From Deltaproteobacteria bacterium (GTDB lineage Bacteria > Desulfobacterota > GWC2-55-46 > JAJCZF01), in assembly GCA_029262535.1 (NCBI GenBank), contig JAJCZF010000043.1:1-51222 (forward strand): 51,222 nt of DNA, in the 5' to 3' direction. Each line of letters starts with the position of its first letter. Within the stretch, counting starts at the first letter, position 1. Position numbers and translations under genes: made by a program. The notes under the pieces were generated by a model. It was not told the DNA's origin, did no database searches, and was given only the letters and a program-made list of their open reading frames with translations. This document shows, one piece after another, positions 1 to 7,794 of the stretch.

Positions 1-44
1 AGAAGGAGAAGGAGAAGGAGAAGGAGAACGCATGGTTTGGTTGA
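1..44 (+). repeat. 6-bp microsatellite, possible 3' end of an upstream gene
   Basis: The window opens inside a GGAGAA hexamer repeat (about 1-28). One frame reads as alternating Lys-Glu and stops at 42-44, so this may be the charged C-terminus of a gene that starts outside the window. Too little is present to identify it. Confidence 0.35.
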
Positions 45-69
45 CAATTTTTGCTCGAAAACATAGAAT
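41..69 (+). promoter_or_regulatory. sigma70-type promoter for the amidase-rph-rdgB operon
   Basis: A perfect -35 TTGACA (41-46) is followed after exactly 17 bp by TAGAAT (64-69). The predicted transcription start (about 76) coincides with the amidase ATG at 76, so the transcript would be leaderless or nearly so, unless an upstream promoter also reads through. Confidence 0.6.
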
Positions 70-75
70 TAGAAG

Positions 76-924
76 ATGTATCCTTTTACTAAAATAAGAT
101 TCGCTTTTTTGATATTTTTCCTGATTATCCTCTCTAGTGACATACTGAAGGCCGCAGAACCGGCTGTTGCCGATAAGGTGGAAGAAAATCCGCTCAAGGT
201 TATTGTGATAGATCCCGGTCACGGCGGTAAGGACTCCGGCGCAAGAGGGCCTGGAGGGACCTTTGAAAAAGACCTGACGCTCGCCATATCGCTAAAGCTC
301 GCCGAGAAACTAAGGGATTCAATAGAGGCCGAAGTCCTGCTCACCAGGAATACCGATGAGTATATTACGCTCAAGGAGAGAACTGTCTTTGCTAACTTTC
401 ATAAGGCGGACATCTTTGTAAGCGTTCATATCAATGCCGCAAGAAGGAAGAAGGCGCACGGGGTTGAGGTATATTTCCTCAACTTCGAGGCCTCGGATGA
501 CGACGCTAGAAAGGCCGCCGCATTTGAAAATAATGTTATAAACCTCGATGAAGCGGCGGCAGAGGTCGCGCCCAAGGACGATATAGAGTCGATACTGTGG
601 GACCTTACACAGTCTGAGGCCCATTCCGAGTCCAGTAAGCTCGCCGAGGCGATCTATCTAAAACTATTTAAGGCCGCGGGTGGAGAAAACAGGGGGGTTA
701 AACAGGCGCCATTTATCGTGCTGACCGGCGCAACGATGCCGGCCGTGCTCATAGAGGCCGGTTTTATCTCTAACCCGAAAGAAGAAAAGCGACTGATTAC
801 GGAAAAGGTACAGGCGAAGATTGCTAATGCGATAAAGACCGGGGTTTTGGATTTTTCCGGTAAAATGAATGGGCGCGCCATCGATAATAAAGCAAAGGTG
901 GCCCGGAATAGAGAGGCAAAATGA
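76..924 (+). CDS. N-acetylmuramoyl-L-alanine amidase (Amidase_3 family), exported
   Basis: Zinc-dependent amidase that cuts the bond between N-acetylmuramic acid and L-alanine in peptidoglycan, acting in the periplasm during cell separation or wall turnover. Residues 1-27 form a signal peptide (basic start, hydrophobic 9-24, cleavage near the Ala pair at 26-27). The catalytic domain starts at about 40. Zinc ligands are visible as His49 (DPGHGG), Glu64 and His118 (SVHINA), and the catalytic Glu227 lies in [10 protein letters not shown]. The 282-residue length fits a single catalytic domain without an added AMIN domain. A charged insertion (about 139-175) between the His118 and Glu227 motifs resembles the regulatory helix region of AmiC-type enzymes, but this was not modelled. 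The stop overlaps the rph start as ATGA, indicating translational coupling. Confidence 0.93.
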   Translation: MYPFTKIRFAFLIFFLIILSSDILKAAEPAVADKVEENPLKVIVIDPGHGGKDSGARGPGGTFEKDLTLAISLKLAEKLRDSIEAEVLLTRNTDEYITLKERTVFANFHKADIFVSVHINAARRKKAHGVEVYFLNFEASDDDARKAAAFENNVINLDEAAAEVAPKDDIESILWDLTQSEAHSESSKLAEAIYLKLFKAAGGENRGVKQAPFIVLTGATMPAVLIEAGFISNPKEEKRLITEKVQAKIANAIKTGVLDFSGKMNGRAIDNKAKVARNREAK

Positions 925-1637
925 GAAATGACGGTAGGTCGGATAACGAGAATAGGCCGGTAAAGATTACGAGAAATTATCTAAAATTTGTCGAGGGCTC
1001 CGTTCTGATGGAGATGGGAGATACGAAGGTCATCTGCACTGCGACAATAGATGAGAAGGTTCCTTCCTTTATGAAGGATACGGGTCGCGGCTGGCTCACA
1101 GCCGAATACTCGATGTTGCCGCGTTCCTCACAGACGAGGATACAGCGCGAGGTTACGAGGGGAAAACAAGGCGGCAGGACTCATGAGATACAGCGCCTTA
1201 TCGGTCGCTCCCTACGGGCTATAATGGACCTTGATAAGCTCGGGCAGCGCACTATTGTTATAGATTGCGACGTCATACAGGCGGACGGCGGCACAAGGAC
1301 GGCATCGATTACCGGGGCCTATATCGCGCTCTCGGACAGCATAAATGCGCTGCTAAATAACGGCACTCTTTCAGAGAGCCCGATAATAGATTCTATTGCC
1401 GCGGTAAGCGTCGGAGTGGTAGAGGACAGGCCTGTGCTGGATCTGAATTACGAAGAGGACTCCACGGCGGAGGTCGATATGAATGTCGTCATGACAGGCG
1501 GTGGCAAGTTCATAGAGGTTCAGGGTACGGCAGAGGGAGATCCATTTTCGCAGGAAACTCTCTCGTCGCTCTTGGCTCTTGCGACCTCTGGAATAAACGA
1601 CCTTACCGGCCTTCAGAGCAAGGCGCTTGCTTTATGA
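921..1637 (+). CDS. rph: ribonuclease PH
   Basis: Phosphorolytic 3'-to-5' exoribonuclease that trims tRNA 3' ends, using phosphate and releasing nucleoside diphosphates. The 238-residue length is normal for the family. Diagnostic stretches are the N-terminal [20 protein letters not shown] segment, the [16 protein letters not shown] motif, the arginine-rich [14 protein letters not shown] segment that binds phosphate and RNA, and [19 protein letters not shown] in the active-site half. It overlaps the amidase stop by 4 nt and is followed 16 nt later by rdgB. The rph-rdgB pairing is common in bacteria. Confidence 0.97.
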   Translation: MRNDGRSDNENRPVKITRNYLKFVEGSVLMEMGDTKVICTATIDEKVPSFMKDTGRGWLTAEYSMLPRSSQTRIQREVTRGKQGGRTHEIQRLIGRSLRAIMDLDKLGQRTIVIDCDVIQADGGTRTASITGAYIALSDSINALLNNGTLSESPIIDSIAAVSVGVVEDRPVLDLNYEEDSTAEVDMNVVMTGGGKFIEVQGTAEGDPFSQETLSSLLALATSGINDLTGLQSKALAL

Positions 1638-1653
1638 GAGTCTACTCTTTTAG

Positions 1654-2256
1654 ATGAAGATATTTCTGGCAACATCCAATAAAGGTAAGATAAAGGAGAT
1701 CCGCGGGCTTTTAAAAGGGCCGGGTATCTCCGTAATCACCCCTGACGATCTAACGCCCTTTGATTTTCCGCCGGAAGACGGTCTGACTTTTTCCGAGAAC
1801 GCTCTTGCCAAGGCCCGCTTTGCGAGCCGAAAGACGGGCCTTTTAGCCCTTGCAGACGACTCCGGTCTTGAGGTTGACGCGCTCGGCGGAAGACCGGGTA
1901 TCTATTCGGCAAGGTATGCCGGAGCGGATGCTACGGACCGGGATAATTATGAAAAATTATTGAAAGAACTCGAAGGGCTTCCAATTGAAAAGCGCACGGC
2001 GCGATTCAGGGCTGTCATCGCCATTGCCGGTACTTATAAAGGCGAAGAGATAAGTGAGACATTCGACGGAAGGCTTGAAGGGTTGATTGCCGAAACGGTT
2101 TCGGGTAGTGAAGGTTTTGGTTACGACCCGGTATTTTTTCTGCCGGAGCGCGGGCTTACGACTGCGGAGCTAAGCCGGGAAGAAAAAAACGCCATTAGCC
2201 ACAGGGGCATGGCCCTTCGTAAGGCCTGTGCCTGGTTAAAAGATTTTGTAAAATAG
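1654..2256 (+). CDS. rdgB: dITP/XTP pyrophosphatase (RdgB/HAM1 family)
   Basis: House-cleaning enzyme that hydrolyses dITP, ITP and XTP to monophosphates and pyrophosphate, preventing incorporation of deaminated purines. Family motifs are all present: ATSNKGKIKEI at the N-terminus (nucleotide binding), LADDSGLEVDALGG with the catalytic Asp pair at 68-69, PGIYSARYAG, FGYDPVF, and the SHRG-AL signature near the C-terminus. The 200-residue length is typical. It is the last gene of the amidase-rph-rdgB run, with a GC-rich hairpin 8 nt after its stop. Confidence 0.97.
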   Translation: MKIFLATSNKGKIKEIRGLLKGPGISVITPDDLTPFDFPPEDGLTFSENALAKARFASRKTGLLALADDSGLEVDALGGRPGIYSARYAGADATDRDNYEKLLKELEGLPIEKRTARFRAVIAIAGTYKGEEISETFDGRLEGLIAETVSGSEGFGYDPVFFLPERGLTTAELSREEKNAISHRGMALRKACAWLKDFVK

Positions 2257-2263
2257 GACTGCG

Positions 2264-2296
2264 CGCCTCCACCATATATACACGGGGGTGGAGGCG
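2264..2296. terminator. hairpin between convergent rdgB and the diguanylate cyclase gene
   Basis: A perfect 10-bp inverted repeat (2264-2273 with 2287-2296, CGCCTCCACC) encloses a 13-nt loop. No long U-tract follows on either strand. It may act in both directions between the two convergent genes, or need Rho. Confidence 0.5.
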
Positions 2297-2321
2297 GCAG
2301 GGTGTGGGGGGAGTACGAAGT

Positions 2322-3110
2322 CTAGTTACTAATAAGGGCTACTCTTGCCGTTTCGGGCTGTTCGCTCCTGTAGAGTTCTATCCTGTTCTTGCCTTTATGT
2401 TTTGCTTTGTAGAGGGCTTCGTCGGCGCGTCCCAGGAGGCTCTCGATATCGTCCTCGGAATCTAAGTGGGCCGCGACGCCGATGCTTACCGAAGTCTTAA
2501 TCTTAAAATCGTCAAACTGTATGGTGAGACTGGCCAGACGTTTTCTAAGCCTTTCGAGCGGTATCAGGGAGGCGATTTCGTCCGTGTCGGGCATGACTAT
2601 GACAAACTCTTCGCCGCCGTAGCGGAATACTACATCGTTTGTTCTAAGGTGGCTATGTATTGTGCTTGCAATGACCTTGAGTACGCGGTCTCCCGCCAGG
2701 TGTCCGTAGGTGTCGTTCAGGTGTTTGAAGTTGTCAGCGTCCACCATTGCGATGGTCAGCATGGCCCCGGCCCTTCTGCTTCGCCCGACCTCTTGATTGA
2801 GTCTGGTCATGCCGGCCCTGCGGTTGGTGACACCCGTCAGTACATCTGTCGATATCTGTTCGTTAAGCTCTTCTATGGTGTGCGCTATGCCGGCCTTTGC
2901 CCTGTTAACCGAATATCGGTTTGCCAAGACCAGAAGGGCTATTGCGAAGATTACTACCGGTATGGCAAAATATTCGCTTGAAATATCGCTTTTAAAGTAG
3001 ACCAAAAGAGCCGTAGAAATAAGCGATACTGCAAGGGTGTTCATCCACAAAAGCCTTCTAAAACCCTGATTGAGTGACTGTGTTGTCTCAGCTACCATAG
3101 TATTTACCAA
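2322..3110 (-). CDS. membrane-anchored diguanylate cyclase (GGDEF domain)
   Basis: Makes cyclic di-GMP from two GTP. Two predicted membrane segments (about 21-39 and 47-64) are joined by a very short external loop, so there is no obvious periplasmic sensor. A short coiled linker (66-86) leads into the GGDEF domain. The active-site loop is intact (GGEEF, 165-169). An RTND inhibitory site (156-159) lies exactly five residues before it, matching the RxxD product-inhibition site, so feedback control is expected. The substrate-recognition motif DADNFKHLND is also present. The first codon used here is TTG at 3110. An ATG four codons in (3098) is the alternative, and AAGGAAGG can serve either. It is monocistronic as far as visible. 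Confidence 0.93.
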   Translation of the reverse strand: MVNTMVAETTQSLNQGFRRLLWMNTLAVSLISTALLVYFKSDISSEYFAIPVVIFAIALLVLANRYSVNRAKAGIAHTIEELNEQISTDVLTGVTNRRAGMTRLNQEVGRSRRAGAMLTIAMVDADNFKHLNDTYGHLAGDRVLKVIASTIHSHLRTNDVVFRYGGEEFVIVMPDTDEIASLIPLERLRKRLASLTIQFDDFKIKTSVSIGVAAHLDSEDDIESLLGRADEALYKAKHKGKNRIELYRSEQPETARVALISN

Positions 3111-3496
3111 ATCCTTCCTTAGTATTTATAACTTGATTGCTATGTATTGCAAGATATGTGCCAAGTTGGAGAGGTAGAAATATCAGGCACTTAGAGGGAA
3201 GGTTTGCTTCTGTTTCTGCTGGTGAAAGGGAAATACCTGCCGAGAGCGACAGTTTTTTGTCGCTCATGGCCTGTGCTGACTCCTTTTGAGAGAGCAAGAA
3301 ATAATACGAGGTAAAGGAGGAGCGGGGCGCCGAAATGTTAGAGTGTGCCCGGCGCCCCGCTGTGGAAGAGGATTATGTTGATTAAGTAGATAACAGTGGT
3401 TGCTATCTACCTTCTATTATACGGAAGTTTAGTTAATGAATGATTAGAACTTTAAGGGGAATGTTTTGAGCAAGTGACCTGGGTAATTAGGGCGGT
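3111..3496. other. intergenic region, 386 bp, two hairpins
   Basis: No convincing gene. A 7-bp hairpin (GAGCGAC at 3244-3250 with its complement at 3259-3265) lies in the 5' leader of the cyclase gene. A second, much stronger hairpin lies at 3321-3361. A 69-residue open frame on the minus strand has no recognisable features and is not called. Confidence 0.5.
3321..3361 (-). terminator. strong hairpin after cobJ
   Basis: A perfect 12-bp GC-rich stem (3321-3332 with 3350-3361, AGCGGGGCGCCG) encloses a 17-nt loop. It lies downstream of the minus-strand cobalamin genes. There is no U-tract, so it may block RNA decay or assist Rho rather than act as a classical intrinsic terminator. Confidence 0.5.
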
Positions 3497-4330
3497 CTAT
3501 TGCCTGGTATCGTAACCGCGTGGCGTTATCATAACATGCCGGTCGGACCCTTTACCAAGTGAGGAGGTAAAGGTGCTGGAGTTACCTACGATAAGTATAG
3601 TTGACATATCTATCTTCTCGTAATGAGCTGAAAGTTCCGAAAGGGTCGCAACGGTTAGCTCTTCATCGACCCTTGAAGAGTTCCTTACTATGCCGACCGG
3701 GGTTTTATCATCTCTATGTTTCCTTATTATATCAATCGCCTCGCCAAGGTGTGTCGTGCGTGTTTTGCTCTTTGGGTTATAGAGGGCGATGACAAAGTCG
3801 GCTTCGGCGGCGGCCTCCAGACGTTTGGTAATTGTCCCCCAGGGTGTTAAGAGATCTGAGAGCGATATTGAGGCGAAGTCGTGCATGAGCGGCGCTCCGA
3901 GCGCGGCGGCGGCGCTTACAAAGGCGGGTATGCCGGGTACAACCTCAATATTCAGGTCAGCCTCTTCGTCTTTAGCGCCTGCCACAAGTTCAAGTATCAG
4001 CCCGGCCATGGCATATATACCCGAGTCGCCTCCCGAGACCACGGCGACTTTACGCCCGTCTCTCGCAAGGGTGATTGCCTCGCGGCAGCGTTCGACCTCG
4101 CCACGCATCGGGGTCTGAAAGACTTCTTTGCCTTCTATTATCCCGGAGATAAGTTTTATATAGGTGGTATAACCGACAACTACATCAACGCCGGAGAGGA
4201 GCTCGCGGGCCTTCTCGGTAAGATCTTTTGCGCCGCCAGGACCGATGCCTACGACGTAGAGGGTCTCTTTGTAAAAGGTATCCGAGCCGCCGCTATCGTT
4301 ACTCTCTTGAATTTTCTCTTTTTTATCCAA
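3497..4330 (-). CDS. cobJ: precorrin-3B C17-methyltransferase (CobJ/CbiH type)
   Basis: SAM-dependent tetrapyrrole methylase that methylates C17 with ring contraction during corrin-ring synthesis. The 277-residue protein starts with about 23 hydrophilic residues, followed by the SAM-binding loop VGIGPGGAKDLT. Other family segments are VSGGDSGIYAM (glycine-rich SAM pocket), EVVPGIPAFVSAAAALGAPL, DFASISLSDLLTPW and ALYNPKSKTRTTHL. The last two are typical of the CobJ/CbiH subgroup. The start lies 82 nt inside the 3' end of cbiG, showing tight coupling. It is the last gene of the four-gene cluster. Confidence 0.93.
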   Translation of the reverse strand: MDKKEKIQESNDSGGSDTFYKETLYVVGIGPGGAKDLTEKARELLSGVDVVVGYTTYIKLISGIIEGKEVFQTPMRGEVERCREAITLARDGRKVAVVSGGDSGIYAMAGLILELVAGAKDEEADLNIEVVPGIPAFVSAAAALGAPLMHDFASISLSDLLTPWGTITKRLEAAAEADFVIALYNPKSKTRTTHLGEAIDIIRKHRDDKTPVGIVRNSSRVDEELTVATLSELSAHYEKIDMSTILIVGNSSTFTSSLGKGSDRHVMITPRGYDTRQ

Positions 4331-5346
4331 AGCTTTTTTGCTCCCGACGAGGCGAGCGCGGCCTCTTCAGCCACGCCCGGAAGCCCCGTTCTGTCTATTA
4401 CAACCTTATTTGGCACCCTGCCTTCGGAGGCCTTCCACAGTCCTTGCGAATCTATAAAGTCTATCTCCAGCCCGGCTTGTCTCGCAAACCCTAAAAGGCC
4501 TTTTTCTTCAGATTTTATCTCTGTGGTAGCGAAATTCGCTACTGAAAGTGGGGAGATTCCGTACTCTTCAAGAGTCTTATCAAAGGCCTCTCTTACTTCT
4601 TTGATCGTAACTCCCTTTCTACAGCCCATGCCGACTACAAATTCTTTTGGGCGGAGCAGAAGGCTCTTTTTAGTGGCCCCGGCAGGGTGAATCATGGTCG
4701 AAACTATAACCGTAAGGTCATCAGCATCCGGTCCCGTTTTCACTTTTTGTCTAAAAAGAAAGGGGCTGGATAGACAAGCGTCTTTTACTGGAGCGAAGGC
4801 CCCCTTCATGGAAGCGAGCCGTTCTTTATTGCCATCGACCACTCTTATCTTTTCGCCGCGCAGTATGGCGGCGTTGTAGAGTTTTATCTTACGTGTATCT
4901 TCTATGGTGAATGAGAATCTTTTTGATAGATCTTCGATGCATGGCAGTCCCGCGATATCGGTAGCAGTTGTTATAATCGGCGTCGCGCCGGTTATGCGGC
5001 CAATTTCAAGGGCCAGCTCGTTGGCTCCGCCGAGATGTCCGCTTACGAGGCTAATGGCAAAGTTTGCGTGGTCGTCCACAACGACAACCGCCGGGTCGGT
5101 CGCCTTGTCCTTCAGATTCGGCGCAATTACTCTTACGGCTATGCCGGTGGCAGAGACGAAGACCATGGCGCGCCCCGTTTTGGGGTTGTTACGAAAGAGA
5201 GAGGCGACCTTCTTTTTGAGACCCCCGGCTTTTATTAACTCTTCTTTTGAATATATAAAGGAGTGCTGGGAGAGTGAGGCTACTTTAGTAGCGATACTTT
5301 CGCCTCTACCAGTAAAGTAGAAGATATGTAGTTCTTTTTGCGTCAT
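4249..5346 (-). CDS. cbiG: cobalt-precorrin-5A hydrolase
   Basis: Opens the lactone of cobalt-precorrin-5A and releases acetaldehyde in the anaerobic (early cobalt insertion) cobalamin route. The three-part architecture is visible: an N-terminal domain (about 1-130, with VFVSATGIAVRVIAP and VSGHLGGANELA), a middle domain (about 130-215), and the C-terminal CbiG_C domain (about 232-345, starting VVGMGCRKGVT, with SVANFATTEIKSEEKGL). The 365-residue length is normal. The extreme C-terminus (lysine-rich) runs through the cobJ start. Presence of cbiG points to the anaerobic route, so cobM and cobJ here probably act on cobalt-containing intermediates. Confidence 0.93.
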   Translation of the reverse strand: MTQKELHIFYFTGRGESIATKVASLSQHSFIYSKEELIKAGGLKKKVASLFRNNPKTGRAMVFVSATGIAVRVIAPNLKDKATDPAVVVVDDHANFAISLVSGHLGGANELALEIGRITGATPIITTATDIAGLPCIEDLSKRFSFTIEDTRKIKLYNAAILRGEKIRVVDGNKERLASMKGAFAPVKDACLSSPFLFRQKVKTGPDADDLTVIVSTMIHPAGATKKSLLLRPKEFVVGMGCRKGVTIKEVREAFDKTLEEYGISPLSVANFATTEIKSEEKGLLGFARQAGLEIDFIDSQGLWKASEGRVPNKVVIDRTGLPGVAEEAALASSGAKKLWIKKRKFKRVTIAAARIPFTKRPSTS

Positions 5347-5402
5347 TCTTTACCTGCTGTACCTAACGGGCCGCCTTCTTTGAAATTATTGACAGGCTGC
5401 TT

Positions 5403-5433
5403 ATTGTAGCATTAATATGATTATTTGGGTCAA
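5403..5433 (-). promoter_or_regulatory. possible internal promoter upstream of cbiG
   Basis: Read on the minus strand, TTGACC (5428-5433) is followed after 19 bp by TACAAT (5403-5408) in the 152-bp gap between the creatininase-family gene and cbiG. The long spacer makes this weak. Confidence 0.25.
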
Positions 5434-5498
5434 TGAAAATACGCGGTCATGAAGAGGCGGCCATGAAAAGGTGTGGTGATCAATAGAGGGTTCTTTCT

Positions 5499-6215
5499 TT
5501 ATTTTAAGCTCTCTATATCGTGAACAAGTTTTACAAGCGAGTCGACCATGAGATTGAAATATGATTCGCCTTTTTCCCGGCTCGCCTTTGTGGGGTCCCC
5601 ATTGACTGCGCCGGGCCAGTATTTCAGCTTATCTTTTACAAATATTGGTGACGGTAGTTTTGGTCTACCTTTTTCCCCACGGCCTTTTTGAAGCTCGGGG
5701 GCGAGGTGCATAATTAGAGAGGTCTCTATCTCTCCGGCATGCGCGTCGCCCCTGGTTTCAGCAATCTCTGCGGCCTCTTTCGGCAGGATTTCATATATTC
5801 TTAGGGCGGCTATTCGGATTCCTTTTATCTCTTCGGTGAGTTCTTCAGCTGCCTCCTTAAGGGCATATGTATGTATGGAGCCGCCGTGGCCCGTTACGAG
5901 AATAAAGTTCTTTATTCCCTTTGTAGAGGCGTCTCTTACGATATCCATTGTTAAACGTCTGAGGGTCTCGGGCGTGATGCTTATGGTGCCGGGATGGCGA
6001 CCGGCCGAGGCGCAGTGTCCGTAATGCACGGGCGGGGCCACAAAGACCGGAACCTTTTCCGAGGCCGATCTTGCCGCGCGCACTATGGCAAGCGTGTCGG
6101 TTGATAGCGGAAGGTGAGTGCCGTGGGCCTCGACCGAGCCGTAGGGAACGATAAGGGTTCTGGTCTTCTTAAGGCCCTTTTTGTATTCCTCCATTGTCAT
6201 TTTTTCTAATAACAT
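5499..6215 (-). CDS. creatininase-family amidohydrolase
   Basis: Member of the creatininase / MftE metal-dependent hydrolase family. Members cleave cyclic or peptide-like amide bonds with a two-metal centre. The metal-ligand pattern is intact: Glu in YGSVEAHGTHLPL, His and Asp in THLPLSTDT, His in VTGHGGS, and Glu in HAGEIETSL. The 238-residue length is normal. The real substrate is unknown. Being flanked by cobM (27-nt gap) and cbiG suggests a role linked to corrinoid synthesis or salvage, but this is inferred only from position. True creatininase activity seems unlikely in this context. Confidence 0.85.
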   Translation of the reverse strand: MLLEKMTMEEYKKGLKKTRTLIVPYGSVEAHGTHLPLSTDTLAIVRAARSASEKVPVFVAPPVHYGHCASAGRHPGTISITPETLRRLTMDIVRDASTKGIKNFILVTGHGGSIHTYALKEAAEELTEEIKGIRIAALRIYEILPKEAAEIAETRGDAHAGEIETSLIMHLAPELQKGRGEKGRPKLPSPIFVKDKLKYWPGAVNGDPTKASREKGESYFNLMVDSLVKLVHDIESLK

Positions 6216-6242
6216 ATCTATAACCTTTTTATAAGATGCCCC

Positions 6243-7040
6243 TTATGACCTGTACCCGTGTGAGAAGTCGGCATCGTAGAGCTTTGATTTCTTACCTTCC
6301 GGCGTATCGCCAAGGGCAGCGCCTACGAGTATCATGGCCTGTCTTGTTATGCCTGCCTTCTTTACCTTCTCTGCTATGTCGGATACGGTTCCTGTAACGG
6401 CGGTCTCCTCCTCCCATCCCACCCTGTGGACTACGGAGACCGGTATATCTTCTGCAAGCCCTCCGGCCCTGAGTTCCATTACAACACTATCTATCTTATC
6501 TATGCTCAAATATATACAGAGTGTAGTGCCGTGTGAGGCGAGCTTCCTTAAGAGTTCTTTTTCAGGGACCGGCGTTCTGCCGCCCATCCTGGTAAAGATG
6601 ACGGTCTGTGTCATCTCAGGAAGCGTAAGTCCTTTTCCTAAAGAGGCAGCCGAGGCAAATGCCGAATTCACTCCGGGAATGACTTCAAAAGCTATATTGG
6701 CCTCTTTTAAAGGTGCGGTCATCTCCTCCATTGCGCCGTAGAGGGCCGGGTCTCCTGTCTGGAGCCTGACAACTACCTTGTCGTTATTTGCATAGTCTAT
6801 TATTTTAGTAGTTATTTCAGATAGATCCATAGAGGCGCTGGAGATAAGTTCTGTCTCGGCCCTGCAGTATTTTAATACCTTTTCATTTACCAAAGAGCCT
6901 GCATAGATGACCAGGTCGGCACTTTCCAGGAGCTCTTTTCCGCGTATGGTGAGAAGCCTTGGATCTCCGGGGCCGGCGCCTACAAAAAATACCTTACGCG
7001 CCTTCGAGGTATCGGAATTGCCTTTGTCGAATTCAGTCAT
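6243..7040 (-). CDS. cobM: precorrin-4 C11-methyltransferase (CobM/CbiF type)
   Basis: SAM-dependent methylase that methylates C11 of (cobalt-)precorrin-4. The protein shows the N-terminal SAM loop FVGAGPGDPRLLTIRG, the CbiF-type segment VIYAGSLVN, the glycine-rich pocket RLQTGDPALYGAM, and EVIPGVNSAFASAASLGKGLTLPE, followed by QTVIFTRMGGRTPVPE, which is typical of CobM/CbiF. I use ATG at 7040; a TTG two codons upstream (7046) is also possible. It is the first gene of the cluster, behind a good minus-strand promoter only about 60 nt away, which leaves no room for a cobalamin riboswitch. Confidence 0.94.
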   Translation of the reverse strand: MTEFDKGNSDTSKARKVFFVGAGPGDPRLLTIRGKELLESADLVIYAGSLVNEKVLKYCRAETELISSASMDLSEITTKIIDYANNDKVVVRLQTGDPALYGAMEEMTAPLKEANIAFEVIPGVNSAFASAASLGKGLTLPEMTQTVIFTRMGGRTPVPEKELLRKLASHGTTLCIYLSIDKIDSVVMELRAGGLAEDIPVSVVHRVGWEEETAVTGTVSDIAEKVKKAGITRQAMILVGAALGDTPEGKKSKLYDADFSHGYRS

Positions 7041-7105
7041 TTTCAAGTAGCCTTAGGATAGATTTATTTAGCGCGGTCAAGCTTAATCACACTCATTTTA
7101 GTACC

Positions 7106-7134
7106 ATAATGACCCGCTCTTTGTCCATAGTCAA
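7106..7134 (-). promoter_or_regulatory. sigma70-type promoter for the cobM cluster
   Basis: On the minus strand TTGACT (7129-7134), a 17-bp spacer and CATTAT (7106-7111) give a predicted start near 7099. It is back-to-back with the plus-strand promoter at 7194-7222. The leader to cobM is about 60 nt, and no B12-box-like sequence was seen. Confidence 0.55.
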
Positions 7135-7193
7135 AAAGCTTGGTAAGAGGAACTGGATTTTAGACATCTTTTTATTGATAATTTAAAAAGTGC

Positions 7194-7222
7194 TTGACAA
7201 ACACATTGCTGTGATTTATTAT
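7194..7222 (+). promoter_or_regulatory. distal promoter of the phage late block
   Basis: TTGACA (7194-7199), a 17-bp spacer and TATTAT (7217-7222). The predicted start (about 7229) falls inside the small palindrome CTACT-TT-AGTAG (7227-7238), which is well placed for a repressor. The leader to the first gene would be about 280 nt. It contains further symmetric sites: TAGTT-N5-AACTA (7255-7269) and ATATATTCA-N11-TGAATATAT (7345-7373). Confidence 0.6.
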
Positions 7223-7441
7223 AGTGCTACTTTAGTAGTTAATAGTCTAGCTTTTAGTTCTTTTAACTATTATTGGTTTTAAATTTGCAAAAGCTAATTG
7301 ATACTGGCTTTTCTTGTCCTGATTCTGCTTATCAGAAAAAAATAATATATTCAATGAGTTATAATGAATATATCTAAGTAAGTACTCCAATAGTTACCTT
7401 CTTGTTTCATCTGTTATGATGGTAAGCTTAATGATGCAGGG

Positions 7442-7489
7442 TTGACTATTTCTTGCTTGCTTGGTCTATTAATAGTGCGTATTGCGCAC
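7442..7489 (+). promoter_or_regulatory. proximal promoter with operator-like palindrome at +1
   Basis: TTGACT (7442-7447) is followed after 17 bp by TCTATT (7465-7470, a 4/6 match). The predicted start is inside the palindrome GTGC-GTATTGC-GCAC (7475-7489), flanked by TTAATA and ATTAA. The ribosome binding site (AGGGA) and ATG of the first phage gene follow at 7507. A symmetric site at +1 is the classic arrangement for repression. The same palindrome recurs at least 12 times further on. Confidence 0.5.
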
Positions 7490-7506
7490 ATTAAAATGGA
7501 GGGAAG

Positions 7507-7794
7507 ATGGTCTTTTCGCATACCGACCTGGTTTCCACAAAGGAAGACAGGTTCTTTGAGCAACTCAGCGGTGAGGCGCTTGGAATAAGGGAGATACTAT
7601 GGCCTCTCGACGTGCTTAACCCACGAGAGAGGGCGATATTTACCGAATATCATTATTGGAATACCCATATGAAGCATATAGCAAAGAGCCATAAAATATC
7701 ACTAGGGAGGGCTTATGAAATACTCTACAAGTCGGAAGACAAAGTTGCATCTTCAAGGGCATCGAAGAAGAAGAAAGGCGCCGGAACCCATTGA
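7507..7794 (+). CDS. small sigma-region-4-like helix-turn-helix protein (first phage gene)
   Basis: A 95-residue basic protein. Residues 38-80 resemble sigma-factor region 4: LNPRERAIFTEY followed by HIAKSHKISLGRAYEIL, with the spacing of a helix-turn-helix. The tail (82-95) is Lys/Ser-rich. No region 2 is present, so it is not a full sigma factor. It may be a phage late-gene activator of the type that replaces or contacts region 4. It is preceded by GGAGGGA at good spacing and by the operator-like palindrome at 7475-7489. Its 3' end overlaps the next gene by 80 nt. The function is inferred from fold resemblance only. Confidence 0.6.
   Translation: MVFSHTDLVSTKEDRFFEQLSGEALGIREILWPLDVLNPRERAIFTEYHYWNTHMKHIAKSHKISLGRAYEILYKSEDKVASSRASKKKKGAGTH

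Noticed and set aside
3088..3297. 69-residue gene on the minus strand before the diguanylate cyclase gene
   Set aside because: It has no recognisable motif, overlaps the cyclase start, contains an internal hairpin (3244-3265) and looks like a chance open frame in a leader.
7047..7200. Cobalamin riboswitch upstream of cobM
   Set aside because: The promoter lies about 60 nt from the start codon, leaving too little leader, and no B12-box-like sequence was seen.
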